Part shown: piece after piece, positions 1 through 13,095 of the stretch
Layout of the letters: every line of letters begins with the position of its first letter
Position numbering within the stretch: position 1 is the first letter of the stretch
Assembly: GCA_963573385.1 (NCBI GenBank)
Contig: CAUYLG010041400.1
Coordinates: 21,276 to 85,275, forward strand
Length of the DNA: 64,000 nt
Direction of reading: 5' to 3'
DNA from: Cacajao melanocephalus
Lineage: Eukaryota; Chordata; Mammalia; Primates; Pitheciidae
The notes under the pieces: generated by a model
What the model was told of the DNA's origin: nothing
Database searches by the model: none
The model's input: the letters and a program-made list of their open reading frames with translations, nothing else
Position numbers and translations under genes: made by a program

Positions 1-2530
1 AACTTTAGCAGTGCCTGAAAAACCACCCACAGGCAACAGTAAAAACATTTTACCCCATTGTCTATACTCAGAATACTTTCTCCTTGCTAAAATTTGTACT
101 GGCTCATGTCTGATTCTACTACTGTTGGAGGCTGGGGTGAAATGGCATGATTATACTTGTGTATTTTTTGATTTTTTCAAATTCACAAGTGTAGTAGGGA
201 ATGGGAATTTATACTCTCAGTCTCATAGGTGAAATATCTGTCATAAGCCACCTGAAAAATTTTTAATTATGTGGGTTAATTTTAAAAATTTAGATTGAAT
301 TTTCAATAGTCAATGAATTTCAAGTTCTATTCCAACCAGAACCTATCTTAATATTTATTGGCAAAAGCCATGACTTCATTAGAAGAAAGCATAATATTCT
401 GCTCTTGATATATTTTTCTTTTGCTTTATTTTGTTTGGCAAATTCCTTTATAAATGTGATTTGTGCATGTTTATTGCCCGAGAACCAGCTGCCAAGGTGA
501 AAACAGATTCGCATTATACACTGACAGAGCTTGGTTTGTCAGTAGAAAATTAATAGCTGTTTTGTTTTTATTGCTAATACAATTGATTTTATGAAACTAT
601 TTAATTGTTTTTTGTTGTTGTTGCTCTCTGAGTCTTGCCACATTACTAACACCTGGGATTTCTTTCATTTTAATGAGAAAAAAATGGATGAAATCTATAA
701 TATCTATTTGTGTGGAACACTACTTAATATAACAAGGATTATATTCAGGTATTGTTATCTGTGTCTCCCCCATGTCCCTAAGGCCATGAAAATTATCTTC
801 TGGCAGATTTTTATTTTCTGGTCACAGAATTCTACACAAAAAGTACACAAGCTGACAAACGGGAAGTATTAGAATCATTAAATGATAATATCAATGAAAT
901 ATTAGCACATGCATATGGTCTAAATTGGTCTTTACAACTTATTGGACATTACCCTTTGAGAGAGAAAGCAGTTCTGTGCAGAGTATAAATTAAGTAGTGA
1001 AAAAAGCTAGGGAAAATAATAGCTGAATAATTTTTCAGGTTTTTTTTTTTAAACTAGACATTCTTAGCCTGCAGACAATTTTAGCTCTCGTTTTTCACCA
1101 CCTCTCCTTTAATGTATTTTAAGGTTATTTCTTGGCTCTGCCATCCTTGGAAAAGTTGACAAGGACAGGGAAACATGGTAATTGAAATAATCTCCTCTCA
1201 GTCCTTAAAGAAAGTTGTCAGTGTGGTAATTTTTTCTAGTGGTTAATATTATTTGGTAGAGACATCTAAAAGATTTTCTTCTCTGACTGTCCATAGGACT
1301 TCAAAAATTATTCAGTTCTTCAACCTTCTAAAATAAAGGCATACATTTTCTAGGACTCTCAAGCAATATCTGATTGAAGATGGTCATGTTATAATACTTT
1401 TAGTCTTTTATTTCCATGAAGCCTACTGGATGATCTCAAAGGCTAAAAACAAAGAACATAACTCACGAAAGGATTCAGACAATGCAGTAGGTTAGAGATT
1501 TTAAAAATGTCATTCCATTTTTCCAAGAATTAATAGTTGATATAATATGTTTTTAAAAACTTGTCAAATAGGTGGTTAAAAGTTTAAGTAAGAGGTAATA
1601 AAGAAAAGCCTATGTCTCCACAGGAGTAAAAATTTCCAATAGTTTTGCTTAAAATATAGGCCAAATGAACACTTAGAAACTAACGGGATGTGGTAAAAGC
1701 AAAATACCCAGAAAGTAGACTGTGAATCCAACATCCAAAAGCTTTTCATGATTATGTTTGTAATTAAAGTAATCACATAGGAATAAATCATTTCAGTCAG
1801 TAGGTGAGATGCATAGAGAATATCTGTTTTTACAAAATGGCAAAATTCTTGAAACACTAAATTTAAGAGCTAAGTTATCTAAAGATACACAAAATATATG
1901 AATTTTCCACAATCAAAACACAAACATTCTAAAATTTATAGTGTATTTTCCATGTGTATTAACCAAAAATAGTCTGTTCAGATTAATGCTGTGATTTAAC
2001 TCACAGTTTGAAGTTCTCATAAAGTAATCCCAGTTATTTAACATATCCTGTACATTTATATAAATGCATTTAATGCAAGTCTTCTCATTATATTTTCAAA
2101 TGAAATGGAAGAAAAATTATTGTACCTATATTTCTCTTACCAAAGCAGTATCAGTTAACTATAAACATGAGTTTGTCAAAATGGAATTTGCATTCTACAA
2201 GATTAAAGTTTAGCAAGATTCTGCCTACTGAATAGTATACCAAAATTCTACTCAAGATGATTTACTTTAATCTTGATACTAAAGTATCTTCTTTAAATTA
2301 TTGAAAATAAAGATACAAAAAATGTTACCATTTGTATTTAATTAATGAAAGACAGCCATTTGCTTTTAGTATTCACAGTTGCATTTGAGTTTATTTAGGA
2401 ACTTAACAGTATTTAATTATAAGGAAAAGATGTGCGTAAAACGAGGAGTATGCATTTCTCTTAACAACAACTCCAATATATTACATATTTGTTAAAATTT
2501 TTCTAAACTATTAACTTAAATTCAAAGGTA
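1..2530. other. AT-rich intergenic DNA, no gene recognised
   Basis: Reading frames are short and stop-rich on both strands. I recognise no exon, RNA gene or well-preserved repeat. Short A/T runs occur throughout. Very old, diverged repeats could be hidden here but cannot be called by eye. Confidence 0.55.
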
Positions 2531-2539
2531 AATAAAATG

Positions 2540-4740
2540 CAGAAAACTTCACCAGAAATGGGAGGAGGAGTTTCAAGAACTCTTAAGGTTCTGAGATTTT
2601 TATTGTGTCTAAAAACTCAAAAGTCAACCTGCCATAGTTTAATGGTGGATAACATGAGACTTCTGGTTCAGAGACAAAACAATTTATTACTCACAGCAAT
2701 AGCAGAACACAGAGTATTAGCTTCTCTTGCAATGATTTCTCAAACCTCAATTTCCATAGGGTGACATAATGAAGGCCAGATGATACCTTTATATGCAATA
2801 GATTGTATTACAGGAAAGAAACTCTCACCTTAAAGAATACAAATGTTTTATAATGGGCAATAAGCATGTCTTGTGTTTTCTCCAGTAGGAGACACTATCT
2901 TTATCTTCTAGGACTGTAAGCTAACCTGCCCTTTACACTGAAAGTAAATACTATGTCTGTCTTCCCAGGTTGTTTGTTATGCAAACATCTATGAGGGAAT
3001 AGTCTCAGACTAAAGGTAATCAGGTGTCTTGCTCATAAAAACATGCAGAAAAGCAAAAGGCTCAGAGAAATGGTCCCAGCAATTACCTACCACTGGTTTC
3101 TATACTTCTTATTTTCTGGTGAAATTTCCCATGAGTACACCATCCTGTAGGCTACTTTGATTAGTCTAACAAAGGTTGGCCAAATATTTTGAATTTGCCA
3201 CTTAGAATTTGTTACAACTAAGACCTATAGCAGTCACAGGGGTCAGTTTGATGTCCTCCAATATGGCCCACTGGTCAGCTGTAGGCTTTCTAGTTCTGTT
3301 CAAGTAATTGTATTTAGGCCTTTCTTTTGGAGAAACCACCTGAGGGTATTCATGTCACCAACCAGGTTGAGTTCATCTGTGCTGTGGAATGACCGAGCAA
3401 CTGTTAGCGGAATGGGAGATGGGCAAGATATCTAGGTGGTTTGCATGACAGGTGCAGAAACTGGGGCTACCTCTGTTATTTGTTTATGATAGATATTTTC
3501 GGTACAGTTAAGAAGAATGACAATCAAGTTTTGGTCAGAGCTGTTTGACAGGGAATGGCAGACCCAATAATCAATTACATTTACCATGTGTGCAATAGTT
3601 TAGGAAGGCCACACTGGGAATTTTCTTCATGAGAATAACTCCATGGAGCAACTCTGGAAGATATTATTAATGTTCTTTTTTCACAGGGACAGGGCCATTG
3701 TTGCCTCTCCATTGCCACAAGCATGGGTATGTCCTAGTCCAGTAACTGTAACCTAACTTTTTTTTTTTTCAATTATCCCCTGCTTATATGTTTTGACTGG
3801 AAGGGCCATGTGCAAGAGGGATGAAGAACTTTTATAAAATTACAGATATCTATTATTTTCTTAATTTCAGCCTGTGTGGGCCACTGCAGGGAACAGTGTA
3901 GAAAATGCAAATAACAGTGAATTCAGCTAAGTGGTCATTATCCATATGATTTTCCTTGTAACTAAGGACCATGCCAGTCCAACAAGAGAATCCAGGTGGC
4001 TAAACCAGAATTAAGCTGGAACACACCAGACCCCTTTGTGAAGTGTGAACTAAAAAGCTAGCCTAAGGTTACTATCAAAAGAAAGAAAAAAATTATGCCA
4101 GAAAGCATCAGAGCATCTGCTTTTTAAAATAGGTCTCTATAACTTCCCTACTTCTACATTTTTGATCAAAGCACAAGGAGCAGATAGGAGGGGATGATCT
4201 CTTTCTGGAAACAGCCACACTTAGTGACCAAACTGCCTTACTAAGATGTATAGACTAGAAGGAGGTTAGGAAGTAATCATTTTGGGCCATTTTTTAATTG
4301 CATGTTATTTTAACACTAAACAATACCAAATGTCTGCATATTGCAGAAAGCACTTGAGGTCCATACCTTAATTAATACCTCTATTAACAATACGTGGCTG
4401 AGGATCATTTGTGATAAAAGGAGCATCAACTGTCAGATGAAAAGTGTCTGGAAAGCTGAAACACGATGCTAGGTAGAGTTTCAAGATGATATATAAATGG
4501 GCCAGTGTTGGCTTCTGTACATTGGCCTCTATGCTGTTTTCTTCTTCAGAGTGGGCTACGACCAATTTTCTCAAATTTATCCAGGGCCAAACTCAAGTTC
4601 TTAAACATCCAATTGCTTTAAATGTAGCCCAAATAGACATATTTGGGGGCATTTACTTAGCCTACCTGCCTTGCATAGCCCATGAAATTGTACCCAACAT
4701 CTGTAAGTCATAGATAAGACAAACTCTGTAGCTATAAAAG
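2540..4740 (-). other. Possible degraded ERV segment, minus strand
   Basis: Read on the minus strand, about 3,340-3,600 gives roughly 95 codons with a single stop and two N-x-S/T sequons (NSS, NCT). This resembles a decayed retroviral surface-protein stretch more than random AT-rich DNA. The flank at 2,540-3,010 could be the matching LTR. I see no polymerase motif that settles it, and I cannot name a family. Another kind of old interspersed repeat is possible. The assignment is inference. Confidence 0.3.
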
Positions 4741-4744
4741 AACT

Positions 4745-5090
4745 GCGACTGTTAATTTTATGCAGTAACTTGACTGGGCCCCTAGGTGCCCAGATATTTG
4801 GTCAAATATTATTCTGAGTCTTTCTGGTAGGGTGTTTTGGATGGGGTTAACACTTTAATCAGTAGAATAAAGTAGATTTCCTCCCCCAACACCATATGAG
4901 TGGGCCTCTTCCAATCTGTTAAAGAAAGGCCTGAATAGAACAGAAAGAATGATTTCCCCCTTGAGTGAAAGAAAATTCTTCATCAGATTGTCTTTAGTCT
5001 GGAACTGAACTATCTGCTCTTCTATGTTTTAAGCTTGTCAGCTTACACCGATGAGCTCAAAATTGAATATAGATTTCCTGGCTCAGCATG
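4745..5090 (+). repeat. Old interspersed repeat, family not certain
   Basis: The start (TTAATTTTATGCAGTAACTT, then GACTGGG and GTGCCCAG) and the later run GGCCTGAATAGAACAGAAAG match a common mammalian interspersed repeat that I recognise by its opening phrase. I cannot name the family with confidence (LTR-type or DNA transposon). No coding capacity is visible. Confidence 0.5.
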
Positions 5091-6060
5091 CATTTAACCA
5101 AGAACTTGTTACCCAGTGAATTGTGTAAATACTTCTATATCAAAGGCTTTAAGTAAGTCTCATCTGATTGGGATATTCAATCCTGGAAGTCAGACAAACA
5201 AACTAAATCCACTTTTAGGCTGAATCTAAAGAAATATTTACATACAAAATTTGAATAAGTAAAAAATAGTTTGTCCTAAAATTTTCTTAAATTCAGCAAT
5301 TTAGTTGGATCATACAAACAAAAACTGGCTTGATCAATGTATTATTCTCTTCAAAAAATAATTGTCAGGTCTAACTTTTCAATCATGGCCTTTCTTCTCT
5401 AATTCCTAGTTCCAGAATATGTTTGACTTCTGCTTTGTGTTTGCTTTGTGTCCTCTGTTTATAGGACATGTTTTGTGAGCAGAAACATGACCCTATTGTT
5501 TAGGATCTTAAACCTTATAATGTACAATAATGGCACAAATTCATTTCTAAGAAAAATTCTTTGAATAAACAGAACTCAAGGTAGCTCTACTATTTATAAT
5601 AACTGTCTATTATTCTACCTTATATGGCACGGTGAACATTTTTATTTGGAAAAGTAAATGAAAATCAAACCCATCATATATTATCTCCCTTCTACATATA
5701 CTTAACTATTCTTAATTTTCTATTAAGTATTCTCCTTTGTTATCATTTTAATCATTAAAAAATAATACTAAGACTCAACCATTAGACTTAGGAATAGAAA
5801 ACACTAATTGTAAAAACTTTTGTTAATTTTGTTTGAAAGTATTTATATTTTTACTTTATTGCTATCTTTGGGTCTACAGGAAAGGAGACTCTTGCTTATT
5901 TGAATCACAGATATTTTAAATATTTCATAAATTGAGGCTGGGTTTTCTCTATGTAGAGAGTGATAAGAATAAGAGTGATAAGAACCATTCTGTCAGCATG
6001 ACCTTGGAGTAGGCTTTAGGTCAAATCTAACTCTAATGATTCCAGTGTTTATTATCTGTG
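5091..6060. other. Intergenic, nothing recognised
   Basis: AT-rich sequence with no open frame of note and no repeat I can name. Confidence 0.5.
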
Positions 6061-6063
6061 TGA

Positions 6064-6425
6064 CTACAATAGTCTGCTAGGGCGGCCATAAAAAAACATT
6101 ACTGACAGGTTGGCTTAAACAAGAGAAATTCATTTTCTCACAGTTCTGGACACTGGAAGTCCAAGATCAAGGTTCTGGCAGGGTTGCCAGAAAAGTTGGT
6201 TTATAATGAAGCCTCTCTTCTTGGCTTGCTGATGGCCACCTACTCAGTATGTCCTCACATTGTCCTTCCTCTGTGTTTGCACAACTCTGGTGTCTAGGAT
6301 ACCAGTCCTATCGAATTAGGAGCCTACCCTTATGTATTCATTTGATGTTAATTACCTCCTTAAAGGTCCTATTTCCAAATAAATAGCTTTAATAAATAAA
6401 TTTTGGGAAGACATAATTAAGTTTG
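6064..6425 (-). repeat. MLT1-like MaLR LTR, minus strand
   Basis: The stretch beginning AGTCTGCTAGGGCGGCCATA, with CTTAAACAAGAGAAATTCAT, TCACAGTTCTGGACACTGGA and a later TTAATTACCTCCTTAAAGGT, is the reverse complement of an MLT1-type LTR of the ERVL-MaLR group. It is a solo LTR with no internal region. It is well diverged, consistent with an old mammalian insertion. Confidence 0.75.
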
Positions 6426-6439
6426 AAACAGTTACCCTA

Positions 6440-6560
6440 GACAAATAATTAACCTGAACCTGTTTCTTTTTGTGTAAAATGGAGATGTTAAAGTTAACTT
6501 GAAGAACTGTTCTGATTATTAAATGAGATACAATGTATCAAGTTCTCAACATAATAGCAA
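6440..6560 (+). repeat. MIR fragment
   Basis: The order 'CTGTTTCTTTTTGTGTAAAATGGAGAT ... ATTAAATGAGATACAATGTATCAA ... TAGCAATGCT' follows the MIR core and 3' end (CTCATCTGTAAAATGGGGAT-like, then TTAAATGAG). It is short and diverged. Confidence 0.55.
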
Positions 6561-6569
6561 TGCTTAACT

Positions 6570-6604
<35 letters not shown>

Positions 6605-6616
6605 CACACACACACA
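6570..6616 (+). repeat. (CA)n microsatellite
   Basis: About 23 CA dinucleotides with one CG interruption near 6,598. It is probably length-polymorphic. Confidence 0.97.
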
Positions 6617-7080
6617 GATGTTATTCTCATTGTAAATTTTCACCCTCAGCCCTGACTCTCCATCTTTCATTGGTTATTGGTTGTATAGGTATTCAAGAAG
6701 GAAGGGTAGGAGCTACAAATCAAAATTTAATCACAGAATACCTTTAAAGTTAATAGTATTTCATTAGGAATTAACTAAGATCAGTTAGGTTGTAGGTTAG
6801 GTCCCTTTTTTTGTAATTTTTCTGTATTTTGCTTAAGTCTTAATGCTCTTGAAAGATAGGAATTTATTCAGGGTATCCTTAGGAAATAAAGGTGATGGGA
6901 ATAGGCCAAAATAAAGTGTAATGGTTTGATATAGTAATTCAAGCCTCAACCTATAAGAAAGACAAGCAAGGTACACTTAGGTTAACTGAGTTGCATAGGA
7001 TTGAATAACTGATTTTTGACAATGATAAGATGATTACCTAGGTTTTTAAACTCCTATCCAATACACATTTTAGTTCATCT
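6617..7080. other. Intergenic, nothing recognised
   Basis: No gene or nameable repeat seen. Confidence 0.5.
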
Positions 7081-7084
7081 TAAG

Positions 7085-7270
7085 TATTTGCCTTACTTAT
7101 TAGTTAAGTGACTTTGGCTCTCTAAACCTGCCACGTGTTTTTTCATTTGTAAAATAGCAACAATTATAGGGTTGTATCTATAGGATTTTCATGAGAATGG
7201 AATGTTTTGTTCTGTTTTGTTTTATAAAGCAGAGAAGAGTGCCCACCACATTGTAATGATCAATAAAATT
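7085..7270 (+). repeat. MIR-like fragment
   Basis: 'TTAGTTAAGTGACTTTGG ... TTCATTTGTAAAATAGCAACAAT ... GGGTTGT ... GAGAATGG' follows the MIR core from the conserved GTGACCTTGG region to the TCTGTAAAATGGGGAT region. A TTTTGT-rich stretch lies near 7,205-7,224. Confidence 0.55.
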
Positions 7271-10160
7271 AAATTTTTATGATAATTTCTAATAGCATAA
7301 TTAGGCTGCCATTATCTCCTGGTCAATTTTTTCCCCTGTAGGTACAATTTTTCACATTTAATTCCTTGAGGTAATTAACCACTTTACAACTGTTTTCCTC
7401 AGCCTTACTTTCAGAACTCTTCAAAATGTAGCCTATATCGCCCCCTTGGTATGAGTTCATACTATACACCAACTTGAATGCCTGACTCCAGTCCTCCAGT
7501 CACTAGTATTATCATTGGTTCTGGGTAATTCTCAATCTCAGAAGCACTCTTCTCTGGCAATATTCTATCAAATTCTAACCATTTTGAAAGGTGAAGATCA
7601 AGTTTACTTTTCCCATTAGCCCCTTTCTCAACCATTGTTGTACATATTATTTCTCTTTCATTAGACTGAACTAATTCTAATCTGATTCTTAGTTCACTTC
7701 AATTGGACTTTTAGACAACTCATTTATCCCATATTTTCAAATAGAAATAAAGTTTCAGCAAAATTTTGACCACATCTTTCTGAAGCCTATTGGCTGGGAG
7801 GGAGAAAGGAGGATAGAATAGTGTTCTTCTAGCTAATGGGAGTAACATTTAAAATCAGATATAGTTTTTATTTGTGCGGTCACTACACAAAAAAATGTTG
7901 ATCATAGGAGACACAAGTTACGAGTATGGGTTATATCACTGCTAGGAAGCTTCTGTGTTTATTATCCCTCAGCTTAAATACTTTCTTAGTCACTTAGAAA
8001 TAGAATGTGCCTTTGTCTTAAAAATATGTAACCAATGATATATGATTTAAGGCACAGTGGAATTTTTGACCCAAGAGAGAAAAATAAGAGTATATAGATG
8101 GGATTTACATTAATCAAATAACTGACAGTTGAGGACGCTGTAACATTTGACCTTTTAAAGAATGAATCGGTTTTCGATATACACAGACATGGGAAAGAAG
8201 GCACATGTTGAGAGAGTGAAAGGGTATCCCAGAAATATCTTTATCAAAGGAGCAAGTTCAAATAAAATGTAGGGCATATCAAGAATAGGACAGGTACTAT
8301 GGGCCTGAAACATATAATTTATGGCCATTTTTTTCAAAGAACACACATTTGAGAATAAAAATTCTATACAAAAGAAAATATTTTGAATAGGAAATTAAAT
8401 CCCACAAAATTCCTGTAAGCTTGGAAATTCAGGACTTTTCCTTCTAAGATATCTTTAGGCAATTTATCAGAAATGCTGTCACAGAAGTGCTTCCTGATTG
8501 CAACCTGATTTTTAGGTCTTCATTCAGAATTCTCTATTGAGAACTCCCAGCAACTTCTAGCATTCAATGGTCTATGCAAATAAGGGACCCTGGTGTATCG
8601 AGTTCATCAGGCTCATGGTAAATCTGTGAAAGTAATAGGGGAGAGGGGTAGAAGGTGTGCAGAGAGTGGGGTTATGAAAGATCAAATTTAAATAGGGAAA
8701 AATGAAGTCAATCATGGGATACTTTAAAAGCCATCTAAGCTATTTCGGATTTAATCATTGAAGAGGTCTACAAGGTGTTTGAAGAAGTAATTTTGTAATT
8801 CAGGACTTATTTTCTTATAATAGAAACCACACAGAAAATGATTTGCAGCAATACATCATTTTTCCTGGAGCTACAGTGTAATATGCATTCATATAGGAAT
8901 TGATTTGATCACCATTTCAATCTAATATGTGCTATATATAGTAGGTGACTTATGATTGGGCTTCAATGGCCAACTTCAGTACTCATAAAAATGTATTTTT
9001 CATTTTCATGCCCTTAAAAACCCCAAGGTACTCTTCAAAAGAAGTTTGATAGAATTTATATTATTTCCTTATCTTTCTTTAAAAGTAATTTTATTTTAAT
9101 GACATGTACTTAGGAAAATAATGGGATAGAGTTTCATGACATGCTATTTTGATGGAGACAACTACTTTTATGACTAAACTCCCATACACAGGGCAGACAA
9201 ACAGAGTATCAAAAGAAAGATAAAATATTGATAAGAATAGTTCTTTTCCATTAGAAATACAAGTACAATAGCATATTTTGGAGAAATAAAGTGAAAGCTA
9301 AGTTAATTCTACTTTGTCTTATAAGGACCAAGGATTATAAGTTCCTATGAAATGACACTCAAAATATGCATATAGCTTGGAAACTATTCCTTCAAGTGAC
9401 CACTTAGAGGGGATCTGTATCAGAGTGGAGATGCTTTCTAACACATCAGGATTAGACATGGCTGTTCTGTTTTCACATACACTACAAATCAAGTATCCTA
9501 TACAAGGAGCATTGGGTGTTTTGACAAACATACTGAGATGGTTTCCTTTTTCTGCAGTCAGTATCTGTTTTAAACCACCTCATTGGACAGCAAACATGCA
9601 TCCTCTTTATGCTGTCAACTTCAGCTTCTCAAGTGCTCTAGCTCGTCTTGTGTTCAGTTAGGTCTTTGCTCCTCCTATGTGAGGCTAGACTAGCATCTGA
9701 TTTTATTTGCCCTGATTCTTAGAGTGTTGTCCTAATACTCTTGTATCTGAGTGACCAAGGGAATTTATTAAAATGCAGATTGTCTAAGGTCTGAGTCCAG
9801 AATAATATCTAGGAAACCACACTTCCATCAAGCTTTTCAAATGTATTTTACAAGCCTCAAATTGAAAGACTCTGTTTGTAACTAAAATTCAAAACTTAAA
9901 ATATTCTCAATCCACCTCACCAGTATTAAGCAATGCAATACAACACTTTGAGTGTATGTCTTATTTTTCTTATTTTTAAGGTAAGATAGGCTCATAAAAT
10001 GGTCAGTATGGATCTAACACGAGTACTGTCTATACTAAGTTACGTTAGGTGCCGGTATAGCTTTCTCCTTTACCACTTCCCCATTTCCCTTTCTATACTG
10101 CTCCTTAGTCCGGAAGTTCGCTAAGTGTAGCCTTGGTATCAACGGCATAATCATTCATCA
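7271..10160. other. Intergenic, no gene recognised
   Basis: The longest frames (for example 94 codons on plus at 9,377-9,661, overlapped by 70 codons on minus) resemble no family I know and overlap on both strands. A stretch near 7,915-8,015 has a diverged second copy near 13.57 kb. About 9,735-9,850 looks faintly like a MER5-type DNA-transposon fragment. Confidence 0.5.
7915..8015 (+). repeat. Diverged direct repeat, copy 1
   Basis: The stretch with CTCAGCTTAAATACTTTCTT followed by AGTCACTTAGAAATAGAATG has a second, diverged copy at about 13,575-13,665 in the same orientation. Similarity fades on both sides. I cannot name the family. Confidence 0.6.
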
Positions 10161-10300
10161 TCTGTGAATTTATCAGAAATGCAAACATACATGTCCGATA
10201 TTCTCTCCTGCGCACCCCAAGTCCTATTGAACCAGGAACTCTAGGAGTGTAGCTCAGTCTTCCAGATGATTCCAGTGCACACTGAAGTTGGCAAACTTGA
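10160..10300 (+). repeat. MER5-like DNA transposon fragment
   Basis: 'ATCAGAAATGCAAACATACA ... CCAGGAACTCTAGGAG ... CAGATGATTCCAGTGCACAC' follows the order of MER5A/B non-autonomous hAT-Charlie elements (AGAAATGCAAATTC, then CTCTGGGG, then GTGATTCTGATGCACA). It is diverged. Confidence 0.5.
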
Positions 10301-10557
10301 TCTTATTTTCTTCTTTTCCCACCTCTGTTGCCTACTCTGGAAATCATGGCATTATTTCAATCAAATCACACAGAGTTCATTAAGAATATCTGTATCTCAA
10401 TAGAAAATCTGGGTAAAAAAAGTGCTAAACCCACAAGAATAAAGTAAAACTGAAAAATAAAAGTTAATTTAGATCCTTAAGGGAAAACATTTTGATGAGA
10501 AGATTAGTGTCATCAAATGGTTATTTGCTGATGTTTGACCTACACCTGAAAGTATCT

Positions 10558-10953
10558 ATCTTAGTCCATTTGATTTGCTATAAAGAACTACTTATTAGCA
10601 AATTAATTCTTTGCTATAGAAAATAAAAAAAAAAAGAAAAGAGGTTTATTTGACTCACAGTTCAGCAAGCCATATAAAAAGTATGGTGCCAGCATCTGCA
10701 TCTGGTAATGGCCTGATGGCAGAAGGTGAAGAGGAGCCAGCTAGTCACATGGTGAGGGAGGAAGCAAGAGAGAGGGGAGGGAGGTGACAGGCTCTTTTTA
10801 ATAAACAGTTTTCATGAAGACTAATAGATAGTACCAAAGCAATTTGTAAGGGATCTGCCCCTGTAACCCAAACACCTCCCATTAGACTCCACCACCAATA
10901 TTGTGGATCAAATTTCAACATAAGCCTTAAGGAGGCCAAACAAACCATATCCT
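10558..10953 (-). repeat. MST-like MaLR LTR, minus strand
   Basis: The sequence runs from TCTTAGTCCATTTGATTTGC through GAGGTTTATTTGACTCACAG and ATCTGCCCCTGTAACCCAAA to ATCAAATTTCAACATAAGCC and CCAAACAAACCATATC, the reverse complement of an MST LTR. It is a solo LTR. A small A-rich interruption at 10,622-10,640 lies where the LTR 3' region would be. Confidence 0.75.
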
Positions 10954-11420
10954 ATGTAGATCCACTGGAACATATCTGACCCATATCATCCCCTCCAAAA
11001 TCTCTTTTCTACAGGGCAACAAATAATAGATAAATTAATACATTATGATATACAGTTATGTTACTGAACATATGCAGCTCATCATTTTATTGGGGTCTTC
11101 TGGAGATGATTCCTCAATCCTACATGTTGGAAAAAATCCAGGTAACATGGTAGATTGAAGAGGTAGAAAGAGAGATTCCATGAAGCTTGTTCTATCTCCT
11201 CATAACCCTTTCTTTTTCTTTAAATGGAATTTACACTTGTACCTGAAATATTTACATAAAAAACATTAAAGGGAAATCTGATTGCTGTCTTATCTTATTT
11301 AAAATGCAAATAAAGAAGTACTAACTCTACTCTGACATTTATAGGAATGTATATTTTAGCTCAGTATAAAGAAAACTTTCTAAGAACTAAAATTGTCTAT
11401 CCCCAAAATTCAAGCAGCAT
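10954..11420. other. Intergenic, nothing recognised
   Basis: AT-rich; no gene or nameable repeat. Confidence 0.5.
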
Positions 11421-11424
11421 ACTG

Positions 11425-11680
11425 TAGATATTAAGAGCACATTCTGTGGAAGCAAAAGGATCTGAGTTCATATTTTGTGACCCCTCTTATTTGTTATTTG
11501 ACCTTGAACAAAGCAGTAAATGCTCAAAACCTTAGTTGTCTTAAAAATTGACAAAAAATTTTATTCTTCATAGGTCATTGTGATAACTAAGTGTGATATT
11601 TGTGAGGTACGTATCACAGTCCCCAGGACAAATGAGCACTTATTAAATAGCAGCTATTAGCTATTATTTTCATAGTTTCT
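11425..11680 (+). repeat. MIR, nearly complete
   Basis: 'TTAAGAGCACATTCTGTGGA ... GGATCTGAGTTCATATTTTG ... TTATTTGACCTTGAACAAAG ... TGATAACTAAGTGTGATATT ... TAGCAGCTATTAGCTATTAT' follows the MIR consensus order across most of its length. Confidence 0.7.
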
Positions 11681-13095
11681 AGCAGAGGCTGAATTACCAC
11701 CTTGCAGTGATACCAAAGAGGGGGATGAAAAAAGTGCTAGCATCTATTTTAAATCTATGAATCTGAGACCTTAGAAAGCCATATACTCTCTAACTTTTAC
11801 ACTTAGATGAAGACTACTTATAGAAAATAATTAAATGTGAAAAAATTATTCCTCAAAGAAATTTTAAGATGCATTTTGGCTGGCTTATTTTTTCACAGAT
11901 CCATAAAACAAATCCTAAATAATCCTTTCAATGATAATTTTTTTTCCACTTTGAAACTTTTCCACATTTATGACACAGTTTCTGAGGATATTTTTGTCTC
12001 TCACATCAAAATTCAGACATGGACATGCATCCATGTTAACACACAGGTTATCTCCACCACTTACCTCAAATTCCATGAAGCTCATGGAATACTGGGTTGG
12101 CCTCAAATGCTACATTGTATCTGGATAAGTGGCCTTTGTCTTTTTCTAGTCTGTTTCAACATAGTGTTCTGGGTATAGCTTTCTATTTCCCCTGCACTAA
12201 GAGATGGATAAAAGTTTATATCAATCTGACAAGTTATTTCTTGCCATTATTCAAGACATTTGACATTTGGAGGGTTTTAACATGTATATTCTTTGATGGC
12301 ACTTGAAAAACATCCATTAAGAATCAGGAATATTCTGAAAAATCTCAAACAGGAGCTTTTCTCTGCTCTCCTCAGAAATTGTGATTTTAAATGAATAATG
12401 AATACATAAAAGTCTTTTTTTAAGTAGGAAAAGCATTTTCCTTTTATCTCATAAACAAAAAGATACATTTTTTAAATGAAACCAAATATGAGACTCTAAT
12501 ACAATTTTAAACTATTTTAGTGACTTTGATTATAAATTTCATGTATTGCTTATGAATCCTGTGGACGTTTTGGCAAATTCGTGTTAGAGTAAAAGCAGAG
12601 GTGCAACTCCAAAAAGTGAACCCTTTATATTTGTAACTTGTTACAATCCTTCTTGACTTAATTGCTGGCCAAGTAGATATGCCATTAATAATTTATTTAT
12701 GTTAGTATTGACTTCATTTGCTTTCACACTGGGTGTGGGGCCCTTTGAGAACCCAGAATGCCAATAGAATTAATTTCCATCAGAGATTTACGAAGTCAGT
12801 GATCTTGGGTCCACAGCAACAATCTAACAAATGACTCTGGCAGAGGTTAGTGGGCATTCTGTCAGTGTCAGAGACTTTGTAGGCAATCCATTTATGAGAA
12901 TCAATAATCATAACTCAGGCTGGGGCCTCTGGTTTGTAATCTACACAGCTTTGTTTATTATCAACCCACTCTGGTGAAAAAAAAATAGAGCTATTACATG
13001 TTATTTTCAATGTAATTTTGTCTCAGTATTATAAAGCTTTTACTACACTTGTATTTACATAAAATTATAAGGGCAGTATGGAGTCAGAGGGAAAA
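11681..13095. other. Intergenic, no gene recognised
   Basis: A 113-codon frame on plus at 11,837-12,178 is overlapped by frames on the other strand and resembles nothing I know. The less AT-biased stretch near 12,720-12,970 shows no gene structure. Confidence 0.5.

Noticed and set aside
9319..9661. Overlapping 94- and 70-codon frames on both strands
   Set aside because: No resemblance to a known family, no splice context, and double-strand overlap is expected for chance frames.
11837..12178. 113-codon plus-strand frame
   Set aside because: No motif, overlapped by minus-strand frame; AT-rich chance frame.
12720..12970. Possible conserved non-coding element
   Set aside because: Only a hint from lower AT bias; conservation cannot be judged from one sequence.
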